In this document: positions 26,302 through 37,800 of the stretch, piece after piece
Numbering within the stretch: position 1 is the stretch's first letter
Layout: every line of letters begins with the position of its first letter
From: Xylophilus sp. GOD-11R
GTDB lineage: Bacteria > Pseudomonadota > Gammaproteobacteria > Burkholderiales > Burkholderiaceae_C
NCBI RefSeq assembly: GCF_033546935.1
Contig: NZ_CP137854.1
Location: 620,001 to 684,000 of the forward strand
Reading direction: 5' to 3'
DNA length: 64,000 bases
Translations under genes and position numbers: made by a program
The notes under the pieces: model-generated
What the model was told of the DNA's origin: nothing
Seen by the model: only the letters and a program-made list of their open reading frames with translations
Database searches by the model: none

Positions 26302-27267
26302 ATGTCCGTGCAACGCATCCTCCAGCCCGGCGAAATCGAGACCCTCGACCGCATCCACTTCCCGCGGGTGCGCCTGCCGCAACCCGCCACCCTGTTCCAG
26401 GAGCGCGCGGCGCGCCTGCGCCAGCTGGCCGAAGGCAACCCCATCGCCGACTACCTGCGTTTCGCCGCCCGGCTGGTCGATGCGCAGCACCGGCGGGCCA
26501 GCGCCGCGCCCGCGCCCCAGCCCTTGCCGGCCGACATCGCCCGGCGCGCCAGCGAGCACGGCATGCCGCTGCTGCCGGCCTCCGAGCATCTGCCCGATGG
26601 CTGGCAGGCCGGCTTGCGCGCACTGCTTGCCGACCTTCAAGGCGACGCGGCCGTGCCCGCCGGTCTGGCGCCGGTATCGGCTGCGCTGGCCGCGCTCGAC
26701 GACGCCGCGCTCGACGATCTCGCGCGTCAGGTGCTGGCCGACAACATCGGCCGAGAAGACCTTGCCGCCGCACCGCTGGTGATGGCCGCGCTGCAGGTCG
26801 GCTTCGCGATCCGCGCCGGCTCGCTGGCTGAAAAAGACGTGCCCTTCGCCGAGCCCGCCACCGTCTGCCCGGTCTGCGGCAGCGCGCCGGTGGCCAGCGT
26901 GCTGCGCATCGGCGGCGAGGCCGGCGGCCACCGCTACCTGCACTGCGCCGTTTGCGCGAGCGAATGGCACATGGTGCGGGTGAAATGCAGCCATTGCGAA
27001 TCGACCAGGGGCGTGCGCTACCAGGGCGTGCGCGACGCCGGCACCGAGCAGGCCGGCAAGGGCGACACGGCCCAGCCGGTGCTGGCCGAAACCTGCGACC
27101 AGTGCCACACCTACCGCAAGCTGGTGAACCAGGAAAAGGACCCTTTCGTCGACCCGGTCGCCGACGACCTCGCCGCGATCACGCTCGACCTGCTGATGGG
27201 CGACACCGAGTTCGCGCGTGCCAGCGGCAACCCGCTGCTGGCCATCGAGAAGCCACTGGCCGTCTGA
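26302..27267 (+). CDS. fdhE: formate dehydrogenase accessory protein FdhE
   Basis: 321-residue cytosolic chaperone for Tat-exported formate dehydrogenases. Paired rubredoxin-like CxxC motifs are present: [23 protein letters not shown] and CDQCHTYR. The conserved N-terminal start [22 protein letters not shown] fits the family. In E. coli FdhE binds iron through these cysteines and interacts with the catalytic subunits. ATG at 26302 is preferred to the GTG at 26296. selA follows after 16 bases. Confidence 0.94.
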   Translation: MSVQRILQPGEIETLDRIHFPRVRLPQPATLFQERAARLRQLAEGNPIADYLRFAARLVDAQHRRASAAPAPQPLPADIARRASEHGMPLLPASEHLPDGWQAGLRALLADLQGDAAVPAGLAPVSAALAALDDAALDDLARQVLADNIGREDLAAAPLVMAALQVGFAIRAGSLAEKDVPFAEPATVCPVCGSAPVASVLRIGGEAGGHRYLHCAVCASEWHMVRVKCSHCESTRGVRYQGVRDAGTEQAGKGDTAQPVLAETCDQCHTYRKLVNQEKDPFVDPVADDLAAITLDLLMGDTEFARASGNPLLAIEKPLAV

Positions 27268-27283
27268 GGCGCGAGAAGCCGCG

Positions 27284-28720
27284 ATGAGCAGCCTTCCCAA
27301 CGAGCCGGCCCTGCGCTTGCCCTCCGTCGACCGGGTGCTGGCCGCCGAGGCCCTGCGGCCGCTGGCCGAGCGCTACGGCCATGGCGCCGTTGCCGATGCC
27401 TTGCGCGCCGAATTCGACATGCTGCGCCCGCTCGCGCTGGCCGGTGGTCTGGCGCCCGACGCCATCGCCGACGCCGCACTGGCGGCTGCCTGCGAGCGCC
27501 GCTTGTCCGAGCGCTTCGCGCCACGGCTGCGGGCGGTGTTCAACCTTACCGGCACGGTGCTGCACACCAATCTTGGAAGGGCGCTGCTGCCCGATGCCGC
27601 GGTGCAGTCGGTGGTGCGCGCGCTGACCACGCCGGCCAACCTGGAGTTCGACCTGGCCACCGGCGGACGGGGCGACCGCGACGACCTGGTCGACGAGGTG
27701 CTGCGTGAGTTGACCGGCGCCGAAGCGGCCACGGTGGTCAACAACAACGCGGCCGCCGTGCTGCTCACCCTGAGTGCGCTGGCGCCGCGCAAGGAAGTCA
27801 TCGTGTCGCGCGGCGAACTGGTGGAGATCGGCGGCGCCTTCCGCATTCCGGACATCATGTCCCGCGCCGGCGCCCGGCTGGTGGAGGTAGGCACCACCAA
27901 CCGCACCCACGCCAAGGACTACGCCGAGGCCATCGGCCCGCGCACCGGCCTGCTGATGAAGGTGCACTGCAGCAACTACGCGGTCACCGGTTTCACCAAG
28001 AGCGTGAGCGAAGCCGAAGTGGCCGCCATCGCCCATGCGCAGAACCTGCCGCTGGCGGTCGACCTGGGCTCCGGCACGCTGGTCGACATGTCGCGCTGGG
28101 GACTGCCGCACGAGCCCACCGTGCGCGACGTGGTGAGCGCCGGCGCCGACGTGGTCACCTTCAGCGGCGACAAGCTGCTCGGCGGCCCGCAGGCCGGCCT
28201 CATCGTCGGCCGCAAGGACCTCATCGCCCGCATCAAGAAACATCCGCTCAAGCGCGCGCTGCGCGTGGGCAAGCTCACGCTGGCCGCGCTGGAGCCGGTG
28301 CTGGGGCTGTACCGCTCGCCCGAGCACCTGGCCGATCGGCTCACCACGCTGCGCCTGTTCACGCGGCCGCAGGGGCTCATCCACGCGCTGGCGCAGCGGC
28401 TGCTGCCGGCGCTGCAGCAGGCGGTGCAGGAAGCCGGCTTCGACGCGGAAATAGCCGCCATGTCCAGCCAGATCGGCAGCGGCGCGCTGCCGGTGGAAAC
28501 GCTGCCCAGCGCCGGCCTGCGGCTGCGCTGCCGCGATGCCCGGCGTGCCGGCCGCCAGCTCGCACGCCTGGAGGCCGCCCTGCGCGCATTGCCGCGCCCG
28601 GTCATCGGCCGCATCTCCGACCAGGCCTTGTGGCTCGATCTGCGCTGCCTGGAGGCGCCGCAGGAAGCCGAGTTTTCCGACCAGCTGCCCGTGCTGCGCG
28701 AGCGGCTGGCGGCGGCCTGA
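27284..28720 (+). CDS. selA: L-seryl-tRNA(Sec) selenium transferase
   Basis: 478-residue PLP enzyme that converts Ser-tRNA(Sec) to Sec-tRNA(Sec) using selenophosphate. Family features: [28 protein letters not shown], the PLP-binding lysine in [13 protein letters not shown], and [17 protein letters not shown]. Length is normal. The ATG at 27284 gives the MSSLP N-terminus. It sits between fdhE and selB, and selD, which makes selenophosphate, is not in the window. Confidence 0.96.
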   Translation: MSSLPNEPALRLPSVDRVLAAEALRPLAERYGHGAVADALRAEFDMLRPLALAGGLAPDAIADAALAAACERRLSERFAPRLRAVFNLTGTVLHTNLGRALLPDAAVQSVVRALTTPANLEFDLATGGRGDRDDLVDEVLRELTGAEAATVVNNNAAAVLLTLSALAPRKEVIVSRGELVEIGGAFRIPDIMSRAGARLVEVGTTNRTHAKDYAEAIGPRTGLLMKVHCSNYAVTGFTKSVSEAEVAAIAHAQNLPLAVDLGSGTLVDMSRWGLPHEPTVRDVVSAGADVVTFSGDKLLGGPQAGLIVGRKDLIARIKKHPLKRALRVGKLTLAALEPVLGLYRSPEHLADRLTTLRLFTRPQGLIHALAQRLLPALQQAVQEAGFDAEIAAMSSQIGSGALPVETLPSAGLRLRCRDARRAGRQLARLEAALRALPRPVIGRISDQALWLDLRCLEAPQEAEFSDQLPVLRERLAAA

Positions 28721-28742
28721 GCATCGCGGGGGACGCTGCCTC

Positions 28743-30749
28743 GTGATCTTCGGCACCGCCGGCCACATCGACCACGGCAAGACCACGCTGGTGCGCGCCC
28801 TGACCGGCGTCGACACCGACCGCCTGCAGGAAGAAAAGGCGCGCGGCATCTCGATCGAACTCGGCTATGCCTATGCCGACGTGCCGCACGACGATGCAGC
28901 GGCCGGGCAGGGCGTCGGCGTGCTCGGCATCATCGACGTGCCCGGCCACGAGAAGTTCGTCCACACCATGGCCGCCGGCGCTTCGGGCATCGACCATGTG
29001 CTGCTGGTGGTCGCGGCCGACGACGGCGTGATGCCGCAGACACGCGAGCACCTGGCCATCGTCGAGCTGTTCGGCATCGCCCACGGCACGGTGGTGCTGA
29101 CCAAGACCGACCGCGCCGACGCCGCACGCATCGCGGCCGTGCGCTCCGACATCGAGGCGCTGCTGGCCGCCTCGCCGCTGCGGGGCGCACCGGTGTTCGA
29201 GACGGCGATCACCACCACGTCCGACATCGGCGTGCAGGCTCTGCGCGACCACCTCTTCGCCCGGGTGCGGCAGTGGCGGCGCCAGCGCGAACACGGGCTG
29301 TTCCGTCTCGCCGTCGACCGCGTCTTCACGCTCGCCGGCCACGGCACGGTGGTCACCGGCACCGTCTTCGGCGGCCGCGTGGCGGTGGGCGACAGCGTGA
29401 CGCATTCGGCCACCGGCCGCAGCCTGCGGGTGCGCGGCCTGCACGCGCAGAACCACGCCGCGACCGAGGGCGTGGCCGGCGAGCGGGTGGCGCTCAACCT
29501 GGTCGGGCTCGACAGGCAGGAAGCGTCGCGCGGCGACTGGATCGCCGATGCCCGTGTGCTGCAAGCCACCCGCCGCATCGACGTGCGCGCGCGCCTGCTG
29601 GCCGATGCACCGCCGCTGGCCGCCTGGACGCCGGTGCACCTGCACCTGGGCGCCGCCCACCGGCAGGCGCGGGTAGTGCCGCTGCAGGGCGATGTGCTCG
29701 CGCCCGGCGCCGAGGCGCTGCTGCAGCTGGTGCTGGACGCACCGGTCTTCGTGGTGCCGGGCGACCGGCTGATCCTGCGCAACGCCCAGGGCGACCGCAC
29801 GATAGGCGGCGGCGCGGTGCTCGACCCGCAGGCGCCCGAGCGTCGCCGGCGCAGCGCGGCGCGCATGGCCTGGCTGTCCGCGCTGGAGCATCTGGTCGAC
29901 CGGGGCGATGCGGGGCCGCTGCTGGCCCTGGCGCCCGCCGGGCTCAGCCGCAGCGGGCTGGCGCGGCTCACCGGTCGCTGGCCGGCGACCGACTGGGCGG
30001 GGCCGGATACCCCGGTATTCGCGCTGGGCGCGGAACACGCCGACCTGCTGTGGCTCGCGCCGGCCGCGTGGGCCGAGGTGCGCCGGCGCATCGTCGACGC
30101 ACTCGATCGCCACCACGCCACAGCGCCCGACGACCCCGGCCTCAACGAAGCCCGGCTGCGGCGCATCGCCTTCGCCGCCCAGTCCAGCGATGCGCAGCTG
30201 CCGGCGCAGGCCTGGCATGCGTGGATCGAACGCCTGCTCGCCGAAGACGTTGCGCCGTCGGACCGCGCCCTGGAGCGCAGCGGCCCCTGGCTGCACCGCC
30301 CCGGCCACCGGCCGGCGCTGAGCGACAAGGAGCAGGCACTCGCCGCCCGACTGCTGCCGCTGATGGAGGAGGGCGGCGCCGATCCGCCCTGGGTGCGCGA
30401 CCTGGCCCGGGCCAGCGGCGCCGGCGAGTCGGCGGTGCGCGAACTGCTGCGCAAGCAGGCGCGCGCCGGCGTGCTCTACCAGGTGGTGAAGGACCTGTTC
30501 TATCCCGCCACGCGCATCGCCGAGCTGGCGGCGGTGGTGGCCGGGCTTGCCGCGCGGTCGGAGATCGAGAGCCGACCGTTCGCCGTGGAGGTCGGCGCCT
30601 TCCGCGACGCGGTAGGCCTTGGCCGCAAGCGCGCGATCCAGATCCTCGAATTCTTCGATCGCGTCGGCTACACCCGCCGGGTGGGCGAAACGCGCTGGAT
30701 ACGTCCCGGCCTGCGGTGGACCGAGCAAGGGCCGGTCGGCGAGGGTTGA
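28743..30749 (+). CDS. selB: selenocysteine-specific elongation factor SelB
   Basis: 668-residue GTPase that carries Sec-tRNA(Sec) to UGA codons followed by a SECIS. The EF-Tu-like domain begins [22 protein letters not shown], with DVPGHEKF and TKTDRAD as G3 and G4. The C-terminal winged-helix region (about 450-668) ends with [12 protein letters not shown] and [25 protein letters not shown], the SECIS-binding part. GTG is the start codon at 28743; no ATG fits without extending into selA. It lies 22 bases after selA. Confidence 0.96.
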   Translation: MIFGTAGHIDHGKTTLVRALTGVDTDRLQEEKARGISIELGYAYADVPHDDAAAGQGVGVLGIIDVPGHEKFVHTMAAGASGIDHVLLVVAADDGVMPQTREHLAIVELFGIAHGTVVLTKTDRADAARIAAVRSDIEALLAASPLRGAPVFETAITTTSDIGVQALRDHLFARVRQWRRQREHGLFRLAVDRVFTLAGHGTVVTGTVFGGRVAVGDSVTHSATGRSLRVRGLHAQNHAATEGVAGERVALNLVGLDRQEASRGDWIADARVLQATRRIDVRARLLADAPPLAAWTPVHLHLGAAHRQARVVPLQGDVLAPGAEALLQLVLDAPVFVVPGDRLILRNAQGDRTIGGGAVLDPQAPERRRRSAARMAWLSALEHLVDRGDAGPLLALAPAGLSRSGLARLTGRWPATDWAGPDTPVFALGAEHADLLWLAPAAWAEVRRRIVDALDRHHATAPDDPGLNEARLRRIAFAAQSSDAQLPAQAWHAWIERLLAEDVAPSDRALERSGPWLHRPGHRPALSDKEQALAARLLPLMEEGGADPPWVRDLARASGAGESAVRELLRKQARAGVLYQVVKDLFYPATRIAELAAVVAGLAARSEIESRPFAVEVGAFRDAVGLGRKRAIQILEFFDRVGYTRRVGETRWIRPGLRWTEQGPVGEG

Positions 30750-30760
30750 AACCGGCCACC

Positions 30761-30766
30761 TAGAAT
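30761..30766 (+). promoter_or_regulatory. candidate -10 box (TAGAAT) of selC
   Basis: TAGAAT directly after the selB stop region and 29 bases before the tRNA 5' end. A TTGAAA lies too close (nine-base spacer) to serve as its -35. Confidence 0.4.
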
Positions 30767-30795
30767 CGTTTTTTCGCGCTTCATCGAAGCGCCGT

Positions 30796-30888
30796 GGAAG
30801 GCAAACGCACCCGGTGGTGCGCCCGGGCTTCAAACCCGGTAGGGGACGCCAGCCGTTTCCTGGTCGGTTCGACTCCGGCTGCCCTCCG
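30796..30888 (+). tRNA. selC: tRNA-Sec (selC, anticodon TCA)
   Basis: 93-base tRNA of the bacterial selenocysteine type. It has an eight-pair acceptor (30796-30803 with 30880-30887), a six-pair D stem CGCACC/GGTGCG with a CGGT loop, and an anticodon stem CCGGG/CCCGG around CTTCAAA with TCA at 30830-30832. A long variable arm and a five-pair T stem with TTCGACT loop complete it. The acceptor has one A-C mismatch at the fourth pair (30799 with 30884). CCA is not fully encoded: the discriminator G is followed by CCC. Located 46 bases after selB. Confidence 0.95.
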
Positions 30889-30991
30889 CCCGCGACCGTG
30901 TCAGCCAATGGCGCAAAGCACATTCCGAAGCGGCACAAGCGATGCGCGCGCGCCTAGACTGACCGCTCGTGCCGCTCTCCCGGGATTCGCC

Positions 30992-31237
30992 ATGACATCC
31001 ACTCCCCGCCTCGTCTGCACCGCCTTCGCCCTCGTGCTGCTCGCCGCCTGCGGTGACCGCGGCGGCACCCCGCCCGCCCCGGCCAGCGCACCGGCGGCTT
31101 CTTCGCCGGCGCCATCGTCGGGCGACCATCCCAGCCAGCCGTCGCCGGGGCAGAACAGCAATCCCACGACGCAGGCACCGGCGCCCGGCTCGGGCGAGGG
31201 CGCCTCGGCCGCCACCGACCCGTCGCAGAAGAAATAG
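30992..31237 (+). CDS. small proline-rich lipoprotein
   Basis: 81-residue predicted lipoprotein. A signal peptide ends in a lipobox LLAAC with acylated C20. The mature part is almost wholly Pro/Ala/Ser/Gly-rich ([15 protein letters not shown]), so it is probably a disordered envelope protein. Its function is unknown. A TAGACT box at about 30953 could be its promoter. It separates selC from the pilin operon and belongs clearly to neither. Confidence 0.65.
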   Translation: MTSTPRLVCTAFALVLLAACGDRGGTPPAPASAPAASSPAPSSGDHPSQPSPGQNSNPTTQAPAPGSGEGASAATDPSQKK

Positions 31238-31403
31238 TGCACAAATCCGCGCTGCCGACCCGGGTTTACGTGGTGTCTGGCGCGGGTACTTTGTAGAAAT
31301 ATTGAATGTCGGCAGACATTCCTTTTCATGCAGGCTACCCAGTGAAAAGAAACCCACGAACGCAGGCAGCAGACTGACGCCCACGTTGGCCAAGGTACCT
31401 TCC

Positions 31404-31880
31404 ATGTTCCGCTTTTCACCCTGTCGCGCCATCCGCCTCCGCCCGGCTGCGAAGGGCTTCACCCTGATCGAGCTGATGATCACGGTGGCGATCATCGGCA
31501 TCCTCAGCGCCATCGCCCTGCCGGCCTACACCGACTATGTGCGGCGCGGCCGCATTCCCGAGGCCACCGCCAACCTGGCAGCCACCCAGGTGCGCATGGA
31601 GCAATGGTTCCAGGACACCCGCTCCTACCAGCCGGCCACGCCCAGCGGCACCACCTGCGGCGTGGCGCCGCCGTCTGCCGGCAAGTTCTTCAGCTTCACC
31701 TGCGTGGCCAGCAGCACCACCGCCTACGTACTCACCGCCACCGGCACCGGCGCCATGGCGCCGTTCACCTTCACCATCGACCAGGACGGCGCCAAGACCA
31801 GCACCGTCACCGGACTGGCCGGCTGGTCGGCCGCCACGCCCAACAACTGCTGGGTCACCAGCAAGGGCGGAGCCTGCTGA
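31404..31880 (+). CDS. pilE: type IV minor pilin PilE-like
   Basis: 158-residue prepilin. A basic leader ends in the PilD cleavage site [26 protein letters not shown], with Glu at +5, then a globular domain with a disulfide pair typical of PilE minor pilins (TTCGVAPP and [12 protein letters not shown]). It is processed by PilD (46709) and assembled at the pilus tip with the following minor pilins. An AAGGT site precedes the ATG. Its stop overlaps the fimT start by one base. Confidence 0.92.
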   Translation: MFRFSPCRAIRLRPAAKGFTLIELMITVAIIGILSAIALPAYTDYVRRGRIPEATANLAATQVRMEQWFQDTRSYQPATPSGTTCGVAPPSAGKFFSFTCVASSTTAYVLTATGTGAMAPFTFTIDQDGAKTSTVTGLAGWSAATPNNCWVTSKGGAC

Positions 31881-32521
31881 TGGGCGCCGGCCGTCTCCGC
31901 GGTCGGCACGGTTCACGCACCGGGCAGTCCGCCGTCACCCTGATCGAGTTGCTGGTGAGCATCTCCATCCTCGCCGGCCTGCTGGCCATGGCCCTGCCGG
32001 CTTTCTCGGAATGGATCCGCAACAACCAGATCCGCGTGGCCGCCGAGAGCCTGCGCGAAGGCCTGCAACTGGCCCGCTCCGAGGCCGTCAAGCGCAATGC
32101 CCGGGTGCGGCTGCAGCTGGTCGACAAGCTCGACAACAGCTGCGCGCTGTCGAGTTCCGGCCCGTACTGGATCGTCAACGTCGGCGCCTCGGTCACCCCG
32201 GCGGGCGCCTGCGCCACGGCGGTGAGCGCTACGGTGTCGCCCTTCGTGGTGCAGGCATCGCCGGTCACTGCCGCGACCACCAAGGTCAGCATCGCCAGCA
32301 ACCAGCCGGTGGTCACCTTCGACGCGGCGGGGCGCCAGGCGGCCACGGTCACGCCGGCCACGTCCATCGGCAAGATGACGATCGCGGTGACCTCGCCCAA
32401 CGGTGCCTGCGCGCAGTCGGGCGGCAATATGCGCTGTCTCAACGTGCTGGTCAGCACTGCCGGGCAGATCCGCCTGTGCGACCCGGCGCAGTCCGGCTCC
32501 ACCGACCCCACCCGCTGCTGA
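31880..32521 (+). CDS. fimT: GspH/FimT family minor pseudopilin
   Basis: 213-residue prepilin-like protein. The cleavage region reads SAVTLIELLVSISILAGLLAMALPAF; the usual glycine at -1 is replaced by a Q-S-A context, so the exact processing site is atypical. A GspH-type globular domain (ESLREGLQLARSEAVKRNARVRL) and terminal cysteines follow. Member of the minor pilin operon, primes pilus assembly with PilVWX and PilY1. The start overlaps the pilE stop (TGATG). Confidence 0.88.
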   Translation: MGAGRLRGRHGSRTGQSAVTLIELLVSISILAGLLAMALPAFSEWIRNNQIRVAAESLREGLQLARSEAVKRNARVRLQLVDKLDNSCALSSSGPYWIVNVGASVTPAGACATAVSATVSPFVVQASPVTAATTKVSIASNQPVVTFDAAGRQAATVTPATSIGKMTIAVTSPNGACAQSGGNMRCLNVLVSTAGQIRLCDPAQSGSTDPTRC

Positions 32522-32530
32522 GGCCCGGCC

Positions 32531-33019
32531 ATGAACATCCCACGCCCCGATCGCGCCCGCTTAAGGACACGTGTCCACGGCCCCGTGCGAGCCCAGCGCG
32601 GCTTCTCTTTGATTGAGTCCATCTGTGCCCTGCTGATCTTCGCCACCGGTGTGCTGGGCATCGCCCGGCTGCAGTCGGTGGCGGTGCAGCAGACCAGCAC
32701 GGCGGCCTTCCGCACCACCGCCGCGATGCTGGCCAAGAACCTGGTGGCGACCATGTGGCTGAGCGACCGGACGCCCGGTGTGCTGGCTGCCAACTTCGCT
32801 GATACCCCGCCCGGCAGTGGCTACACCGCGTGGCTTTCGACCGTCACTGCGTCCAGCCTGCCGGGCGTGGCGGCCATGCCGCCCAAGGTGGAACTGGTGC
32901 CAATCCCGGGCGGTGGCACCACGCCGGTGGCGAGCGTGCAGGCCACGGTGACCATCTGGTGGAAGACACCGGGCGAAACCGCCATTCACAAGTACGTCGA
33001 GACGGCGCAGATCAAATGA
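32531..33019 (+). CDS. pilV: type IV pilus modification protein PilV
   Basis: 162-residue minor pilin with a cleavage site in RG|FSLIESICALLIFATGVLGIARLQ, and the family segment STAAFRTTAAMLAKNLVATMW. It forms part of the tip complex with PilW, PilX and PilY1. The end overlaps pilW as ATGA. Confidence 0.92.
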   Translation: MNIPRPDRARLRTRVHGPVRAQRGFSLIESICALLIFATGVLGIARLQSVAVQQTSTAAFRTTAAMLAKNLVATMWLSDRTPGVLAANFADTPPGSGYTAWLSTVTASSLPGVAAMPPKVELVPIPGGGTTPVASVQATVTIWWKTPGETAIHKYVETAQIK

Positions 33020-34179
33020 GCCGCTCCCATCCGTCACCCCGCACCCAGCGAGGCTTCAGCCTGCTGGAGCTGATGATCGCCGTCGTCATCGGCATGTTCA
33101 GCGTGGTGGTGATCTTGCAGGTGCTGTCGGGCACGGCGACCAGCCGGCGCATTGCAGTGGGCGGCGGCGATGCGCAACTCAACGGCGTGGCGGCGATACG
33201 CGCCCTGCAGCTCGACCTGGAGCAGGCCGGGCTGGGCTTGCAGTCCTTCAACATCTCCGGCTGCAGCCTGGCCTACACCGCCGGCGACGGCGCATCGGTC
33301 ACGCTGGCGGCCCTGGCGCCGGTGGTCATCAATGCGGCGCAGGTCCCCGCCGGCGACACCAACACCGACACGCTCATCGTCATCGCCGGCAACTCCGGCA
33401 GCCCGTCCGAGGGCGACGTGCTCACCGCCGCCACCAACACCATCGCCTACGTGGTGACCACGCCGGACTCGTTCGCCACCGGCAACCGCGTCGTCGCGGC
33501 GCCGGCCACGCGCGGCGCCACCTGCGCGCTGAGCCTGGCGCGGGTCACCGGCCTGTCGGGCTTCACCCTGGCGATCACCGGCGGCGTGTCGGGCCTGGCC
33601 AGCGGTTCCATCGCCTACAACCTCGGCAGCACGCCCACGATTCGCGCCTATGCGGTGCGCAACGGCGACCTCACCGTCTGCGACTACCTGACCTACGACT
33701 GCGGCCGCGCCAGCTACGCCTCGCCGGTGAGCGAAGCGGTGTGGGTGCCGGTGGCCGGCAACATCGCCTCGATGCGGGCGCAGTACGCGCGCGACACCTC
33801 GGGCATCGCCGGCGCCACATCTACGATGGACGGGGTGGTCGACACCTTCGACCAGCTCACGCCCGGCGTCGCGTCCGACTCGGCCACGATTCCCGTCTAC
33901 TGCAAGTGGGCGCGCATCGTCGGTGTGCAGATCGCGGTGGTCGCGCGCAGCCAGCAGTACGACCAGACGCTGGCCTACACCGGCTATCCCACGCTCACCA
34001 CCACCAAGACCGTCCTTCAGCCACCCACCTGGGCCGGCTCGGCCAGCGCGCCGATCACGCTGACCGGCACCAACTGGGACCGCTACCGCTACACCGTCAT
34101 GCAGACACGCATTCCGCTGCGCAATGCCATCTGGCAGGGTGCGCAGCCCACCTACCAGGGCGGGAGCGGCGGATGCTGA
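33016..34179 (+). CDS. pilW: type IV pilus minor pilin PilW
   Basis: 387-residue minor pilin. A prepilin site RG|FSLLELMIAVVIGMFSVVVILQVL is followed by a long beta-rich globular domain with several cysteines. C-terminal RYTVMQTRIPLRNAIWQ is the PilW family ending. Larger than the other pilins, as expected. Translationally coupled to pilV and overlapping pilX. Confidence 0.92.
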   Translation: MSRSHPSPRTQRGFSLLELMIAVVIGMFSVVVILQVLSGTATSRRIAVGGGDAQLNGVAAIRALQLDLEQAGLGLQSFNISGCSLAYTAGDGASVTLAALAPVVINAAQVPAGDTNTDTLIVIAGNSGSPSEGDVLTAATNTIAYVVTTPDSFATGNRVVAAPATRGATCALSLARVTGLSGFTLAITGGVSGLASGSIAYNLGSTPTIRAYAVRNGDLTVCDYLTYDCGRASYASPVSEAVWVPVAGNIASMRAQYARDTSGIAGATSTMDGVVDTFDQLTPGVASDSATIPVYCKWARIVGVQIAVVARSQQYDQTLAYTGYPTLTTTKTVLQPPTWAGSASAPITLTGTNWDRYRYTVMQTRIPLRNAIWQGAQPTYQGGSGGC

Positions 34180-34805
34180 TGCGCCATCGTCAACACGGCT
34201 TCTCGATGATCGTGGCGCTGGTCGCGCTCGTCGTCATGGCGCTGGCGGCGGTGAGCCTCATGCGCACCGTCTCCACCGCCACGCTGGTGAGCGGCAACCT
34301 GGCCTTCGAGCAGGCCGCGGTCACCGCCGCCGACATCGGCGTGGAGGCGGCCGTGGTCTGGCTCGAGAACAACTCCGGCCTGGCGAGCTCCGGCTCGGCC
34401 ACCGCCTGCTCGGCGTCGGTCGGCGCCACGGTGCTCGCCTGCAACCAGCTCGCGCGCGGCTACATCGCCACCCGCACCGACCCCGGCGCCAGCCAGAGCT
34501 GGGGTGGGCTCTGGGATTCGCTGGTCAGCGGCGGCGCCACCCCGATCACGCTCACCGACACGAAAACCGACAACACCGCGGCCTACCTGATCCAGCGCAT
34601 GTGTACCAGCGTGGGCGACGCCAGCTCGGCCATCGGCTGTTCATCGGCGCCTTCGTCGGCCTACTGCGGCAGCAGCAAGGCCACCGACAGCAACGCCGGC
34701 GCCGGCAACATCTCCTGCAGCAGTCCCACCTACTACCGCATCACCGTCAAGGTGACCGGGCCCCGCAACACGACCGGCTACATCCAGGCCATGGTGGCGC
34801 TATGA
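34173..34805 (+). CDS. pilX: type IV pilus assembly protein PilX
   Basis: 210-residue minor pilin/PilX-type protein. The N-terminal helix is HGFSMIVALVALVVMALAAVSLMRTV, with G-F at the processing site but S-M-I-V where Glu is usual at +5, a common variation in PilX. A cysteine-rich C-terminal domain is presumably disulfide bonded. Starts possible at 34173 or 34179; the latter overlaps the pilW stop as TGATG. It overlaps pilY1 by four bases. Confidence 0.9.
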   Translation: MLMRHRQHGFSMIVALVALVVMALAAVSLMRTVSTATLVSGNLAFEQAAVTAADIGVEAAVVWLENNSGLASSGSATACSASVGATVLACNQLARGYIATRTDPGASQSWGGLWDSLVSGGATPITLTDTKTDNTAAYLIQRMCTSVGDASSAIGCSSAPSSAYCGSSKATDSNAGAGNISCSSPTYYRITVKVTGPRNTTGYIQAMVAL

Positions 34806-37800
34806 AAACCAGCATTCCGTTCCTGCGCCGTATCGCCATGGCCTTCGCCGCCGTCATTGTGCTGGCGGCCGGCAGGCCGGCATCGGCGGCGGTCAGCGAC
34901 CTGGCCACCTCGCCGCTGGAGACTTCGGTGGCCACCCAGGTCAAGCCCAACATCTTCTTCGTGCTCGACGACTCCGGGAGCATGGACTTTAACTACCTGC
35001 CGGACTGGGCCAACGACTACGGCGGCACCAACGCCTTCATCTTCTTCAACAGCCGCTTCAACGGCCAGTACTACGACCCGGCGGTCACCTACACCCCGCC
35101 GCTGCGCTACGACGGCACCAGCTATCCCGCCATGACCTCGGCCAACACGCTGCTCTGGCTGGCGGTGCCGCTCGACGGCTTCGGTGTGCAGTCCTCGCTG
35201 ACCAACGCACTCACCTCGCTGTCCTACTACTACACCTTCATTCCCGGCGAGTACTGCAGCGGCACCAACCTGCGAACCTGCGTGGCGCAGACCGCGCCCA
35301 GCACCGCCTACCCGTACCCGGCCTACCTGCGCTGGTGCTCCACCTCCGCGCTCACCAACTGCCAGGCCAGCCGCATCGAAACCGCGCCGTCGGGCGGCAG
35401 CACCTATACCTTTCCGCGCTTTCCCGGACGTGGCTCGGGCGTGCCCGGCAGTCAGGTGCTGACGACGATCAGCGTGCTGCAGAACAGCTACCCCTATCCC
35501 GGCACCTCGGCCAAGGCGTCCACCCGCACCGACTGCGCCGGCACCACCTGCACCTATGCCGAGGAAATGACCAATTTCGCCAACTGGCGCGCCTACTACC
35601 AGACCCGCATGCAGGCCACCAAGACGGCCATCTCCCAGGCCTTCGCCACGCTCAACGCCGACTACCGGCTGGGCTTCATGACCATCAACAACAACACCGG
35701 CAGCGACTTCCTGAACGTGGCCGACAACGCCACCGGCTCCGGCGGCCAGAAACAGGCCTGGTACGCCAAGCTCTTTCGCGCTATTCCCAGCGGCTCCACG
35801 CCGCTCAAGCGCTCGCTGGTCAACGCCGGTCGCTACTACGCCGGCAAGTTGAGCACCATCAACGGTCAGAGCGCGACCGACCCCATCCAGTACGCCTGCC
35901 AGCGCAACTACACCATGCTGTCGACCGACGGCTATTGGAACGAAACCACCACGCCGGCGCAGGTCAACGGCAGCACGGCGGTCGGCAACCAGGACGGCAG
36001 CGAGCAGCGCCCCTACCTCGACGGCAACAACACCGCCAACACCCTGGCCGACGTGGCCGAGTACTACTACGTCACCGACCTGCGCTCCACCGCCCTGGGC
36101 AACGCCACCAACGCCACCGGCGTCAACGTGGCGAGCAACGCCTACTCCAACGGCCAGCAGCGCATGAACACCTACACCATCGGCCTGGGCGCGTCGGGCT
36201 ACCTGCAGTACCAGAGCGGCTACGCCACCGCTGGCAGCGGCGACTACTTCGACATCGCCGCCGGCACCACCACCAGCAGCGCCACGCTGGCCGCGGGTGT
36301 GTGCAGCTGGCAGAGTTCGGGCGCCTGCAACTGGCCGGTGCCGGTCAACAACAGCCAGACCACCATCGACGACCTCTGGCACGCCGCCGTCAACGGCCGG
36401 GGCACCTACTACAGCGCCAGCAATTCCACCGAGCTCAAGAGCGGGCTCACCAGCTTCCTCAACGCCGTCGACGCCACGGCCGGCGCCTCGGCCTCGGCCA
36501 CGCTCTCCACCGCCAACCTCACCAGCAGCGGCAACAACTACGTCTTCGCTACCCGCTTCTGCTCGGCCAAATGGTTTGGTGACCTGATCCGCTACAGCGT
36601 GGACGGCACCACCGGCACCGTCAGCGACACCGCGAGCTGGTCGCAGTCGGGCGCCGGCGGTGATTGCGCCGACGCCACCGGCGCGCTCACCACCACGCCG
36701 CTGCTCGACAACCTCGCCTCCACCGCACGCAACATCTACACCTACGACCCCAGCGTCAGCGCTGCCTTGCTGCCGTTCCAGTGGGCTTCGCTCTCCACCA
36801 CGACCAAGGCGTACTTCCAGGTCGCCGCCATCTCCGACCTGTCGCAGATCTGCAGCTCCGGCACCGGCTGCCTGCCCGCCGCCGCCCAGGTCAACAGCGC
36901 CGTGGCGGGCACCACCACCGGCATCGGCGGCATCAACCTGGTGAACTACCTGCGTGGCGACCGCAGCAACGAAGGCACCACCGCGAGCAGCTACTACTTC
37001 CCGCGCACCCATGTGCTGGGCGACATCGCCAACTCGCAGCCCACCTACGTGCAGACGCCGCCCAACAGCTATGCCGACACCGGCTATGCCGCCTTCAAGG
37101 CCGGCCAGGCCGGCCGCCAGGGCATGGTCTACGTCGGCGCCAACGACGGCATGCTCCACGCCTTCAATGCCGACACCGGCGCCGAAAGCTGGGCCTACAT
37201 TCCCTCGGCCCTGCTGCCCTCGCTCTACAAGCTGGCCGACAAGAACTACGCCGCGGCCCACCGCTTCTACGTCGACGGCGCCGTCGTGCAGGCCGACATC
37301 TACACCAGCGGCGCCTGGCGCACCATCCTCGTCGGCGGCCTGGGCGGAGGAGGGCGCAGCTTCTACGCGCTCGACGTCACCGTGCCCTCGGCGCCCACGA
37401 TGCTCTGGGAATTCACCTCCGACACCACCAAGAGCTCGCCCTACATCGTCGACCAGGACCTCGGCTACTCCTACGGCCGCCCGGTCGTCACCAAGCTCTC
37501 CGACGGCACCTGGGTGGTGTTGGTCACCTCGGGCTACAACAACGTGTCGCCGGGCACCGGGCGCGGCTACCTGTGGGTGCTCAACGCCCGCACCGGCGCG
37601 GTCATCCGCAAGCTCGACACGGGCGTCGGCACCACCACCGGCGGCGGCACGGTCACCGGCTGCGCGGTGGCGCCGTGCCCGAGCGGGCTGGCGCGCATCT
37701 CGGCCTGGGTCGACACCGCGCAGAACAACACCGCCACCCAGGTCTACGGCGGCGACCTCTTCGGCAACCTCTGGCGCTTCGACATCAGCGCGCTCACCGG

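Noticed and set aside
31278..31295. sigma-54-like site (TGGCGC...TTTGT) upstream of pilE
   Set aside because: The -24/-12 spacing and the GC of the -12 element do not fit the consensus.
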